Shown here piece by piece: positions 1-8,345 of a stretch of 38,902 nt of DNA. The notes beneath the pieces were generated by a model, which saw only the letters and a list, made by a program, of their open reading frames with translations, had not been told where the DNA came from and made no database searches. A program made the position numbers and the translations under genes. The number at the start of each line of letters is the position of its first letter. Position 1 is the first letter of the stretch. The DNA is from Actinomycetota bacterium (GTDB taxonomy: Bacteria > Actinomycetota > Actinomycetes > Nanopelagicales > Nanopelagicaceae), in assembly GCA_005787645.1 (NCBI GenBank), contig SYAM01000082.1, positions 1-38,902 on the forward strand. The letters are read 5' to 3'.

Positions 1-1331
1 CCTGTTTCGCTGTGAATGCTAAAGCGCCGATAATCGGATTTCTTTGCCATTCCATCTTCGAATACGACCATGGATGCGACAATCTGGCTGCCCTGCATAT
101 TTGCGATATCAAAACACTCGATACGAAGCGGAGCCTGGTCCATTCCTAAGGCCTGAGTAATCTCCTCAAGGGCCTGACTGCGAGTTGAAATATCTTGTGA
201 GCGTTTCGCGAGATGACGAAATAGTACGTCGTGAGAATTCCGTTGAACTGAATCGAGTAAATCACGTTTTTCTCCTCGCTGCGGAACTCTGATTTCTACT
301 TTGCTATTCCGTCTCTGTGAGATCAAATCTGCAAGGAGACTCCCATCTTCGAGGGGAACATTCACCAAGATCTCATCTGGAATCTCAGCGCCATCCGCAG
401 CGAGATATTTCGTGGCCAAAAGGTGTTCGAGGTGGGCAGCGCGACTAACTTCAACGCCAGATTCTACAATCCACGATTGCGCGCTAGTTACTCGACCACT
501 TCGAACTTGGAATTGGGTTATCGCACCCTTTCCGCCCATCTCTTCCCAGATACTGGCAAAGAGGTCCACGTTGGAATCTAATGGCAATGCCACTGAGTTA
601 GAGGTTGATATCTTTTCAAGCGCATCTATCTGATCTCGTAACTTTGCAGCGCTCTCGAAATCCTCAGCCGCAGAGGCATCCGTCATCTTTTCGCGCAACT
701 CTGTTATGAGTTTTCTCGGATCGGAGTTCATAAAGGAAATGAGGGAATTCATTAGTTTGCGATATTCAGATGAACTTGTCTCATCTTTTTTGATACACGG
801 CGCGACACATTTACCTATATATCCGAGTAGGCAAGCGCGATTGCTCCGTTCAGCACGCGCAAATACTCCACTAGTGCACGACCTTAGCGGGAAAATCGTC
901 TGCAAAATATCGACCAATTCTCGCAAGGCCCATGCATGCGGGTATGGTCCGAAGTATTTCGTGCCATCCTTGCGAATATTTCGAGTTACGAAAATCCGAG
1001 GCACTGCATCCTTTACAGTGATTGCAAGATAAGGAAAAGACTTATCGTCACGAAAAATGATGTTGTATTTTGGCCGTTCTTGTTGAATCCAATTAAATTC
1101 CAATTGCAGAGATTCGATTTCGTTCCCGACGATGGTCCAATCGACTCGTGTGGCTTCCCAGACCATAGTGCGCACCTTCTCATCAAGAGCGCTTTGGAAA
1201 TAGGTGCTCAATCGGGCGCGTAAATTCTTTGCCTTGCCTACATAAATCACCTGATTCTGGTCGTTGAAGAATCGGTAGACGCCAGGAGATGTGGGAATAT
1301 TGAGTGGGCGATAGCTATTTGGGTTAGCCAC
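1..1331 (-). CDS. uvrC: UvrC, excinuclease ABC subunit C (partial, C-terminus beyond window)
   Basis: UvrC makes the two incisions on either side of a lesion in nucleotide excision repair after UvrA/UvrB loading. I translated the minus strand from a GTG at 1331 to the window edge, giving 443 codons with no stop. Residues about 17-40 carry the GIY-YIG nuclease signature (GVYRF, then IYVGKAKNLRAR), which makes the 3' incision. A UVR-like helix (DFESAAKLRDQIDAL) lies mid-protein. Near the edge the start of the RNase H-like 5'-incision domain reads IECFDIANMQGSQIVASMVV and includes its first catalytic Asp. The rest of that domain and the C-terminal HhH pair are outside the window. The GTG lies 8 nt inside the 3' end of uvrA, so translation is probably coupled. 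The family is certain; the exact start is likely. Confidence 0.96.
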   Translation of the reverse strand, partial: MANPNSYRPLNIPTSPGVYRFFNDQNQVIYVGKAKNLRARLSTYFQSALDEKVRTMVWEATRVDWTIVGNEIESLQLEFNWIQQERPKYNIIFRDDKSFPYLAITVKDAVPRIFVTRNIRKDGTKYFGPYPHAWALRELVDILQTIFPLRSCTSGVFARAERSNRACLLGYIGKCVAPCIKKDETSSSEYRKLMNSLISFMNSDPRKLITELREKMTDASAAEDFESAAKLRDQIDALEKISTSNSVALPLDSNVDLFASIWEEMGGKGAITQFQVRSGRVTSAQSWIVESGVEVSRAAHLEHLLATKYLAADGAEIPDEILVNVPLEDGSLLADLISQRRNSKVEIRVPQRGEKRDLLDSVQRNSHDVLFRHLAKRSQDISTRSQALEEITQALGMDQAPLRIECFDIANMQGSQIVASMVVFEDGMAKKSDYRRFSIHSET

Positions 1332-4179
1332 GACTTCTGCCGCCAGTTAGCACCTCTGCCAGGAAGGCGCCGGTATAACTCTTCTTATTTTTCGCGACTG
1401 CTTCTGGAGTTCCCTCTGCAACGATGGTGCCCCCGCGCGAGCCACCGTCAGGTCCTAAATCGATAACCCAGTCTGCGCTTTTGATGACATCGAGATTATG
1501 CTCGATGACTACGACAGTATTTCCACCATCGGCTAGGCGATTGAGTACGCCCAACAATTTACTTACATCTTCAAAATGTAACCCAGTAGTCGGCTCATCC
1601 AACACATAGATTGTTCGTCCTGTGGATCGACGCTGAAGCTCGGTTGCGAGTTTGACTCGCTGCGCCTCACCACCTGAAAGTGTAGGCGCAGATTGCCCCA
1701 GGCGAACATAGCCCAAACCAACATCACAGAGGGTCTTTAGGTAGCGAGCGATTGCGGGCACGCTCTCAAAGAACTCGTAAGCATGTTCGATGGGCATGTT
1801 GAGTACTTCGGAGATGTTCTTCCCTTTGTAATGCACCTCTAAGGTTTCTCTGTTGTATCTAGCACCATGACACACTTCGCAGGGCACGTAAACATCGGGA
1901 AGGAAGTTCATCTCAATGGTGATGGTGCCATCACCTGAACAGTTCTCACATCGCCCACCCTTGACATTGAATGAGAATCGTCCTTGTTGATAACCCCGGA
2001 TCTTCGCTTCGGCAGTCTCTGCAAAAAGACCCCGTACCTTATCGAAGACTCCGGTGTAGGTAGCAGGATTTGACCGCGGCGTTCGTCCAATCGGAGATTG
2101 ATCTACATGGACAACTTTATCGAGAGCATCAATACCTGTGACGGTTTTATGTCTACCAGGGACTATTCGGGCGCCATTTAATTTATTTGCCAGAACGCTG
2201 TAAAGAATTTCATTTACCAAAGTCGATTTTCCGGAACCACTTACTCCTGTTACGGCGACAAAGGTCCCTAATGGGATCTCAACATCGATATTTTGGAGAT
2301 TATTCTCTCTCGCTCCTTTAATGTGAATTGTTCGCTTCGAGTCAACAGGTCGGCGAACTGGAGGAATTGCGATCTCCTTCCGCCCAGAAAGATAGGCGCC
2401 AGTGATCGAGCGCTTATTCGCAATTAACTCTTTATATGGTCCAGAGACCACTACTTCTCCACCATGCTCTCCCGCTCCAGGACCGATATCAACAATCCAA
2501 TCTGCGGTACGAATCGTCTCCTCGTCGTGTTCAACGACAATCAAGGTATTGCCCAAATCCCGCAAGCGCGTCAGGGTTTCAATCAGTCTTCTGTTATCGC
2601 GCTGATGAAGGCCGATACTTGGTTCATCCAATACGTAAAGCACCCCTACCAACCCCGACCCAATCTGAGTTGCCAATCTAATTCGCTGCGCCTCACCCCC
2701 TGAAAGTGTGGCAGCAGGACGATCCAAGGAGAGGTAATCAAGTCCAACATCGAGGAGAAAACCAAGGCGTGCATTTACCTCCTTTAACACCCGTTCAGCG
2801 ATCTTTTTCTCACGCGCACTGAGTGAAAGTTTGCTGATGAACAGAGCACATTCAGAGATGGAAAGAGCGCAGAGCTGAGCGATATTCAATCCTCCAAGGG
2901 TCACCGCGAGGATCTCGTCCTTCAGGCGAGCACCCTTGCATGCAGGGCAGGGTGTCTCACGCATAAATGCTTCATACCTATCGCGACTGAATTCACTCTC
3001 AGTTTCCCCATGTCGCCGTTCTAGGAATGGCACCACACCTTCAAATCCGGTGCTGTATTGCCGTGCTCTTCCATAGCGATTCTTATATTTGACGTGAACT
3101 TCGTATTCGTATCCATTGAGAATCGCATCTTTGACTTTTGCGGTCAGTTTCTTCCACGGCGCATCGAGTGAGAAATTCATATCTTTCGAGAGCGCCTCGA
3201 GCAATCGCAAGAAATATTCAGAGCTGGAACCCATCGACCATGGGGCAATCGCGCCCTCATAGATACTGAGCGAATCGTCAGGAACAATCAACTCCATATC
3301 CACTTCAAGTTTGGTGCCGATTCCTGTGCAGTCAGCACAGGCACCAAAAGGAGAATTGAAGGAGAAAGATCGCGGCTCGAGTTCCTCGATCGAAATGCCA
3401 CAACGCATACATGCCATCTTCTCGCTGAAGGTTCGTTCACGATCGGCTGCTTTCTCATCCCGCTCGATGAAATCCAGAGTGAGAATCCCATTTCCCAAAC
3501 GGAGCGCCGTTTCAATGGAATCGGTCAAGCGCTGCTTGCCGCTACCTTTGGCTGTAAGGCGATCCACGACTACTTCAATGGTGTGCTTCTCTTGCTTCTT
3601 TAATTTTGGGACCTCATCAAGCCCGTAGACAACTCCATCTACTCTCACTCGCGCAAACCCTTGAGTGGTGAAGTCCTTCCATAGATCGAGAAACTCTCCT
3701 TTACGCTCTCGCACCACCGGTGCCAAGACATGGAATTTCGTCGCTTCGGGAAGAGTGAGGATTTGATCCACTATCTGTTGTGCAGATTGACGCGACACAG
3801 GATCCCCGCATTTCGGGCAATGTGCTTTACCTGCTCTCGCATAAAGAAGTCGGAAATAGTCATAAACCTCGGTGATGGTACCCACGGTAGATCGCGGATT
3901 CCGATTAGTCGACTTCTGATCGATAGAGACTGCAGGTGAAAGTCCCTCTATAAAGTCAACATCAGGCTTATCCAACTGACCTAAGAATTGACGAGCGTAT
4001 GCAGAGAGGGATTCGACATATCGACGCTGACCTTCAGCAAATATGGTGTCGAAGGCAAGGCTGGACTTACCCGAACCTGACAACCCCGTAAATACTATGA
4101 GGGCATTTCGAGGAAGGTCGATCGAAATATCCTTGAGGTTATGTTCGCGGGCGCCACGAACGACTAAGCGTTCTTTCAT
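1324..4179 (-). CDS. uvrA: UvrA, excinuclease ABC subunit A
   Basis: UvrA is the dimeric ABC-type ATPase that scans DNA for damage and loads UvrB. The 951-residue product has the usual full length. Visible are Walker A GLSGSGKS (32-39), a CPKC zinc-binding pair at 121-124, a second Cys cluster starting CMRC, the signature LSGGEAQRIRLA with LDEPSIGLHQRD, a second Walker A GVSGSGKST (around 640), the CENC...CEVC zinc module, and a second LSGGEAQRVKLA with LDEPTTGLH. The ATG overlaps the uvrB stop (ATGA), and the 3' end overlaps the uvrC start by 8 nt. The three genes are therefore probably one transcript. No SOS-type operator was recognised upstream. Nothing is missing or unusual in the protein. 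Confidence 0.98.
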   Translation of the reverse strand: MKERLVVRGAREHNLKDISIDLPRNALIVFTGLSGSGKSSLAFDTIFAEGQRRYVESLSAYARQFLGQLDKPDVDFIEGLSPAVSIDQKSTNRNPRSTVGTITEVYDYFRLLYARAGKAHCPKCGDPVSRQSAQQIVDQILTLPEATKFHVLAPVVRERKGEFLDLWKDFTTQGFARVRVDGVVYGLDEVPKLKKQEKHTIEVVVDRLTAKGSGKQRLTDSIETALRLGNGILTLDFIERDEKAADRERTFSEKMACMRCGISIEELEPRSFSFNSPFGACADCTGIGTKLEVDMELIVPDDSLSIYEGAIAPWSMGSSSEYFLRLLEALSKDMNFSLDAPWKKLTAKVKDAILNGYEYEVHVKYKNRYGRARQYSTGFEGVVPFLERRHGETESEFSRDRYEAFMRETPCPACKGARLKDEILAVTLGGLNIAQLCALSISECALFISKLSLSAREKKIAERVLKEVNARLGFLLDVGLDYLSLDRPAATLSGGEAQRIRLATQIGSGLVGVLYVLDEPSIGLHQRDNRRLIETLTRLRDLGNTLIVVEHDEETIRTADWIVDIGPGAGEHGGEVVVSGPYKELIANKRSITGAYLSGRKEIAIPPVRRPVDSKRTIHIKGARENNLQNIDVEIPLGTFVAVTGVSGSGKSTLVNEILYSVLANKLNGARIVPGRHKTVTGIDALDKVVHVDQSPIGRTPRSNPATYTGVFDKVRGLFAETAEAKIRGYQQGRFSFNVKGGRCENCSGDGTITIEMNFLPDVYVPCEVCHGARYNRETLEVHYKGKNISEVLNMPIEHAYEFFESVPAIARYLKTLCDVGLGYVRLGQSAPTLSGGEAQRVKLATELQRRSTGRTIYVLDEPTTGLHFEDVSKLLGVLNRLADGGNTVVVIEHNLDVIKSADWVIDLGPDGGSRGGTIVAEGTPEAVAKNKKSYTGAFLAEVLTGGRSRG

Positions 4180-6254
4180 GCTCCAGCGCCCTCCATACCC
4201 CGTAGTTCTCGTTTCAATTCATGTATTTCATCGCGCAATCTAGCAGCCAATTCAAATTGGAGATTCTCAGCGCTTGCTCGCATCTGCTCAGTAAGAGCTG
4301 CAATCAAACCGATGAGTTCTTCCTTAGGCAACTTACCAAGTGTGCCGGCATTTTGCCCAACTGCCGGCATGGAAGTGACTCGTTTTGCGCGCGCAATAAG
4401 TTTCTCAGAGTCGTCTTCTTCTTTAGATATCGAATCGGTAATGTCCGCAATCTTCTTCCGCAACGGTTGTGGATCGACACCATGCTCAACGTTGTATGCA
4501 ACCTGCTTCTCGCGGCGGCGATTAGTTTCGTCAATTGCCTTGATCATCGAATCAGTCAGATTATCCGCATACATATGAACTTCGCCGGAGACGTTTCGAG
4601 CAGCACGACCGATTGTTTGGATAAGCGATGTTGCCGAACGTAAGAATCCCTCTTTGTCGGCATCAAGTATCGCCACCAAGGAGACTTCGGGCAGGTCCAA
4701 TCCCTCTCTTAGAAGATTGATGCCCACAAGCACGTCAAACTCTCCCAATCGCAACTCACGCAGGAGTTCTACCCGTCGCAAAGTATCGACCTCAGAGTGG
4801 AGGTATCGAACCTCGATCCCCTGCTGTACCAAGTAATCAGTGAGGTCCTCAGACATCTTCTTGGTCAGAGTTGTCACGAGGACTCGTTCATTCTTCTCTG
4901 CTCGCTGGCGGATCTGATGGACTAAATCATCAATCTGACCTTTGATTGGTTTGATGATGACCTTGGGATCGACTAAACCTGTAGGGCGAATGACCTGCTC
5001 GACCACATGTGGTGCAATTCCCAATTCATATTTGCCTGGCGTTGCCGACAGATACATCTTCTGTGGAGTTCGCTCGAGGAATTCACTCCACTTTAGAGGG
5101 CGATTATCTAACGCGCTCGGCAACCGGAAGCCATGTTCAACCAGAGTTCGCTTACGCGAGGCATCACCCTCGAACATCGCACCTATCTGTGGAACCGTCA
5201 CATGGGATTCATCGATGATGCAGAGAAAATCCTCTGGAAAATAATCGAGTAAACAATTGGGTGGATCTCCGGGGGCGCGTCCATCGATGTGCCGTGAATA
5301 GTTCTCAATTCCAGAACAGAAGCCAAGTTGCCTGATCATTTCGATATCAAAAGTGGTGCGCATCCGAAGTCGTTGCGCTTCAAGCAACTTCCCACTTCTC
5401 TCAAAATTCGTCAATTGCTCGGCTAACTCTATTTCAATGGCGCTAATCGCCCGATCCATCGTCGCTTTACTTGCGGAATAGTGCGAGGCTGGGAAGACGA
5501 AAGCCTCTTGCTCTTCACTGAGAACCTCCCCCGTAAGAGGATGGAGAGTGAGTAAGCGCTCTATCTCATCGCCAAACATCTCGATTCGAAGCGCAGTCTC
5601 CTGATAGACCGGAATAATCTCGATTGTGTCGCCACGTACTCGAAAAGTTCCTCGTTCGAACGCAGTGTCATTTCTAGAATATTGAATGGAGACAAACTTA
5701 CGGAGTAAAGCAGTTCTTTCAATCGACTCCCCTACTCGAAGTGGAATCATCCCATCGACATACTCTTGAGGGGTTCCTAGACCATAGATACACGAGACAG
5801 TTGATACAACAATCACATCGCGTCGAGTCAGGAGTGAGTGCGTAGCCGAATACCGCAGGCGCTCTACCTCCTTGTTGATAGATGAATCCTTTTCTATGAA
5901 GGTATCGGTTTGGGGCACGTATGCTTCTGGTTGGTCGTATACGTAGTACGAGACGAAATACTCCACAGCATTATGAGGAAGTAACTCTCGAAACTCATGC
6001 GTCAATTGCGCGGCAAGGGTTTTGTTGGGCGCTAAGACCAAAGTTGGTCGTTGTAATCTTTCGATCAACCATGCTGAGGTCGCTGATTTTCCGGTTCCGG
6101 TCGCGCCCAACAGGACTACGTCCGACTCCCCACCAGCAAGACGAGAGGCTAATTCGTCGATTGCTTGAGGCTGATCGCCTGCAGGTTGGTAATCGCTGAT
6201 CACCTGAAAAGGGCGACCGGCTCTCGGTAATTTATCTCGGAGCTCCGGACGCAT
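4176..6254 (-). CDS. uvrB: UvrB, excinuclease ABC subunit B
   Basis: UvrB is the DNA helicase-like damage-verification subunit that hands the lesion to UvrC. The 692-residue protein shows Walker A GATGTGKS (50-57), the beta-hairpin region YYVYDQPEAYVPQTDTFIEK (about 105-125), a DEAH-like IIDESH (about 350), helicase motifs such as IQTIGRAARN, and a C-terminal UVR domain (about 655-690) that binds UvrC. The ATG at 6254 has no Shine-Dalgarno. Instead TACGGT lies exactly 6 nt upstream (6261-6266), in the 14-nt gap after coaE, which suggests a leaderless transcript initiated there. Its stop overlaps the uvrA start. The identity is certain. Confidence 0.98.
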   Translation of the reverse strand: MRPELRDKLPRAGRPFQVISDYQPAGDQPQAIDELASRLAGGESDVVLLGATGTGKSATSAWLIERLQRPTLVLAPNKTLAAQLTHEFRELLPHNAVEYFVSYYVYDQPEAYVPQTDTFIEKDSSINKEVERLRYSATHSLLTRRDVIVVSTVSCIYGLGTPQEYVDGMIPLRVGESIERTALLRKFVSIQYSRNDTAFERGTFRVRGDTIEIIPVYQETALRIEMFGDEIERLLTLHPLTGEVLSEEQEAFVFPASHYSASKATMDRAISAIEIELAEQLTNFERSGKLLEAQRLRMRTTFDIEMIRQLGFCSGIENYSRHIDGRAPGDPPNCLLDYFPEDFLCIIDESHVTVPQIGAMFEGDASRKRTLVEHGFRLPSALDNRPLKWSEFLERTPQKMYLSATPGKYELGIAPHVVEQVIRPTGLVDPKVIIKPIKGQIDDLVHQIRQRAEKNERVLVTTLTKKMSEDLTDYLVQQGIEVRYLHSEVDTLRRVELLRELRLGEFDVLVGINLLREGLDLPEVSLVAILDADKEGFLRSATSLIQTIGRAARNVSGEVHMYADNLTDSMIKAIDETNRRREKQVAYNVEHGVDPQPLRKKIADITDSISKEEDDSEKLIARAKRVTSMPAVGQNAGTLGKLPKEELIGLIAALTEQMRASAENLQFELAARLRDEIHELKRELRGMEGAGA

Positions 6255-6260
6255 GGTTTA

Positions 6261-6266
6261 ACCGTA
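6261..6266 (-). promoter_or_regulatory. Candidate -10 box of a leaderless uvrB promoter
   Basis: The hexamer TACGGT (minus strand) ends 6 nt before the uvrB ATG, inside the coaE-uvrB gap. That spacing would place the transcription start at or next to the A of ATG. No purine-rich ribosome-binding site is present. No good -35 is visible, so this rests on the spacing and on the same arrangement at polA, the thioesterase gene and hisD. Confidence 0.45.
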
Positions 6267-6268
6267 AC

Positions 6269-6868
6269 TTAATCGGCGATTTTTGGTGCTACGTGGATAG
6301 CCCACCACTCTTCTAGGCTCTGCAGCAACTCATCTTTATCGCCATTGTTCTCAATGACGTGATGGGCAATCTCTCTACGCCGATCATCGCTTACTTGAGC
6401 CGCGATTCGTGCATCTGTTTGCTGATGGGTAAAACCACGTTGGAGTAACCGCTCTCGTCGGAGATGTGCGGAGGTCTCAATCGTGAGCACCAAATCAAAT
6501 TCCGCAACTCGGTCGGAATTCTCTGCTAATAGCGGAATCTCGTAAACCAGGACGCTCTCTTGAGGCAACTCTCTTGCAATCTGTTGGAATCGCTTCTGAA
6601 TAAGCGGATGAGTAATCTGCTCCAGTACGCTCTTCTTCTGGGTATCTCGAAAGATAATTTCCGCTAACTTTCCTCGGTCTATTTCACCTTTAGATAAAAT
6701 CTCATCTCCAAAATATGCAAGGACATTGTTATACCCCTCTTCACCTCGCTCAAGAACTTCGCGCGCTAATTGATCTGCGCTCACATGTATCGCTCCCAAA
6801 CGCGCCAAGAGGGAACCGGCGCTGGTTTTGCCAGCTCCGATTCCCCCCGTCAACGCTATAAGCAACAT
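6269..6868 (-). CDS. coaE: CoaE, dephospho-CoA kinase
   Basis: CoaE phosphorylates the ribose 3'-OH of dephospho-CoA, the last step of coenzyme A synthesis in the cytosol. The 199-residue protein is normal family size. It starts with the P-loop GGIGAGKT (8-15), followed by the conserved SADQLAREV and, further on, the lid region (RLLQRG). It sits 38 nt after rpsA and 14 nt before uvrB, the usual actinobacterial rpsA-coaE-uvrB order. A short inverted repeat CGGGttgCCCG directly precedes the ATG (6869-6879). Its role is unclear, and it may be chance. No strong Shine-Dalgarno is seen, so expression probably depends on rpsA transcription. Confidence 0.95.
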   Translation of the reverse strand: MLLIALTGGIGAGKTSAGSLLARLGAIHVSADQLAREVLERGEEGYNNVLAYFGDEILSKGEIDRGKLAEIIFRDTQKKSVLEQITHPLIQKRFQQIARELPQESVLVYEIPLLAENSDRVAEFDLVLTIETSAHLRRERLLQRGFTHQQTDARIAAQVSDDRRREIAHHVIENNGDKDELLQSLEEWWAIHVAPKIAD

Positions 6869-6906
6869 CGGGCAACCCGATTTCTTCTCTAGTTCTGTAA
6901 TTAACC

Positions 6907-8211
6907 TTACTCTGCGCCCTTAGCCTCTTCACGCTGCCTTCGGTGCGCGAGAAAGCGTGCTTGCGCCTCGGCGTACTGACGCTCCCACTCTTCGCGAGCA
7001 GCTTCGAAGCCAGGCTTCCACTCTTGGGTATCTGGATCAAATCCTTCTGGGTAGATGAAGTTACCGCTCTCGTCGTAACGGGCTGGCATTCCATATTGTG
7101 TGGGATCGAATGCTTCGACCTCCACTTCATGCCCTTCATTAGCCTGCTTCAGGGAGAGTGAAACACGGCGACGCTCTAAATCGATATCGATGATCTTCAC
7201 CATGATTTCATCATCGACGCGGACTACCTGTTCGGGGATTTCCACGTGACGTTCGGCTAGCTCAGAGATATGAATAAGTCCTTCGATACCTTCAAACACT
7301 CGAACAAAGGCTCCGAATGGGACCAATTTGGTGACCTTGCCTGAGGTCACTTGACCAATCGTGTGGGTGCGGGCAAAAGCCTGCCATGGATCCTCTTGGG
7401 TTGCCTTGAGCGAGAGTGAGACGCGCTCACGCTCGAAATCAACTTCGAGCACTTCTACCGTCACTGGCATACCAACTTCGACGACCTCATTGGGGTGATC
7501 GATGTGCTTCCAAGAGAGTTCACTGACGTGTACCAATCCATCGACTCCACCTAGATCCACGAATGCACCAAAGTTCACAATGGATGAGATGACACCTGTG
7601 CGAACTTGCCCCTTTTGAAGTTGATTGAGGAATGTAGTTCGACTCTCAGATTGTGATTGCTCGAGGAATGCGCGACGTGAGAGAACTACGTTATTGCGAT
7701 TCTTATCTAATTCAATGATTCGTGCTTCAATCTCTTTACCTATGTATGGAGTCAGGTCACGAACTCGGCGCATCTCGACCAGGGATGCTGGAAGGAAGCC
7801 ACGGAGTCCAATATCGACAATGAGTCCGCCCTTGACTACTTCGATGACTAGACCCTTCACAACTTCGTCGCGTTCTTTCATTCCTTCAATAGTTCCCCAG
7901 GCTCGCTCATACTGGGCACGCTTCTTGGAGAGAATGAGACGACCTTCTTTATCCTCTTTTGTGAGAACAAGCGCTTCGATACGTTCGCCCACTTTTACCA
8001 ATTCGCTGGGATCGACATCATGGCGAATGGAGAGTTCACGAGATGGAATGACACCTTCAGTCTTGTATCCGATATCAACGAGTACTTCGTCACGATCTAC
8101 TTGGACGATTATTCCTTCGACGAGATCTCCGTCATTAAAATTCTTGATTGTTCCTTCGATGGCGGCGAGAAAATCTGCCGCGGTTCCGATGTCGTTAACT
8201 GCGATACTCAA
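6907..8211 (-). CDS. rpsA: Ribosomal protein bS1 (RpsA)
   Basis: Ribosomal protein S1 binds mRNA on the 30S subunit. The 434-residue protein holds four S1 (OB-fold) repeats: about 30-105, 115-190 (ending RGFLPASLVE), 200-275 (GAFVDLGGVDGLVHVSELSW) and 285-360 (GAFVRVFEGIEGLIHISEL). An acidic, charged tail rich in Arg, Glu and Ala follows, as in actinobacterial S1. The start is TTG at 8211, preceded by GGAG with a short 4-nt spacing. No in-frame ATG or GTG fits the family N-terminus better. The 134-nt upstream gap contains a candidate promoter and a hairpin. Four repeats rather than the six of E. coli is normal for this phylum. Confidence 0.97.
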   Translation of the reverse strand: MSIAVNDIGTAADFLAAIEGTIKNFNDGDLVEGIIVQVDRDEVLVDIGYKTEGVIPSRELSIRHDVDPSELVKVGERIEALVLTKEDKEGRLILSKKRAQYERAWGTIEGMKERDEVVKGLVIEVVKGGLIVDIGLRGFLPASLVEMRRVRDLTPYIGKEIEARIIELDKNRNNVVLSRRAFLEQSQSESRTTFLNQLQKGQVRTGVISSIVNFGAFVDLGGVDGLVHVSELSWKHIDHPNEVVEVGMPVTVEVLEVDFERERVSLSLKATQEDPWQAFARTHTIGQVTSGKVTKLVPFGAFVRVFEGIEGLIHISELAERHVEIPEQVVRVDDEIMVKIIDIDLERRRVSLSLKQANEGHEVEVEAFDPTQYGMPARYDESGNFIYPEGFDPDTQEWKPGFEAAREEWERQYAEAQARFLAHRRQREEAKGAE

Positions 8212-8260
8212 GGTGCTCCGTAGGTAGTGGATAGTGGTGTGCGGCTATTTGACTAACCGC

Positions 8261-8281
8261 GCTTGAGCCCTTTGCCCAAGC
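8261..8281 (-). promoter_or_regulatory. Hairpin in the rpsA 5' leader
   Basis: On the minus strand GCTTGGGC pairs with GCTCAAGC around the 5-nt loop AAAGG, an 8-bp stem with one G-U pair. It lies about 50 nt upstream of the TTG start. It is not followed by a U tract, so a leader structure (for example S1 autoregulation) is more likely than a terminator. The function is inferred. Confidence 0.4.
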
Positions 8282-8287
8282 CGGAGA

Positions 8288-8317
8288 AGGCTACGCGGGG
8301 GCAGGCAATGGGGTCAA
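8288..8317 (-). promoter_or_regulatory. Candidate rpsA promoter
   Basis: Minus-strand TTGACC (8312-8317) and TAGCCT (8288-8293) are separated by 18 nt, close to the sigma-70-type spacing of actinobacterial housekeeping promoters. The pair sits between the polA stop and rpsA, where a strong ribosomal-protein promoter would be expected. This is a sequence match only. Confidence 0.5.
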
Positions 8318-8345
8318 TTTGGCTCTTTTTCCGGAGTTAGCAGGA

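Noticed and set aside
301..1223. Several plus-strand frames near the left edge
   Set aside because: The minus strand reads through this whole region as UvrC with GIY-YIG and ECFD motifs, so these are shadows.
7625..8227. 200-codon open frame on the plus strand
   Set aside because: It is antisense to rpsA, which is clearly coding by its S1 repeats. The product is Arg/Ser-rich low complexity with no recognisable motif.
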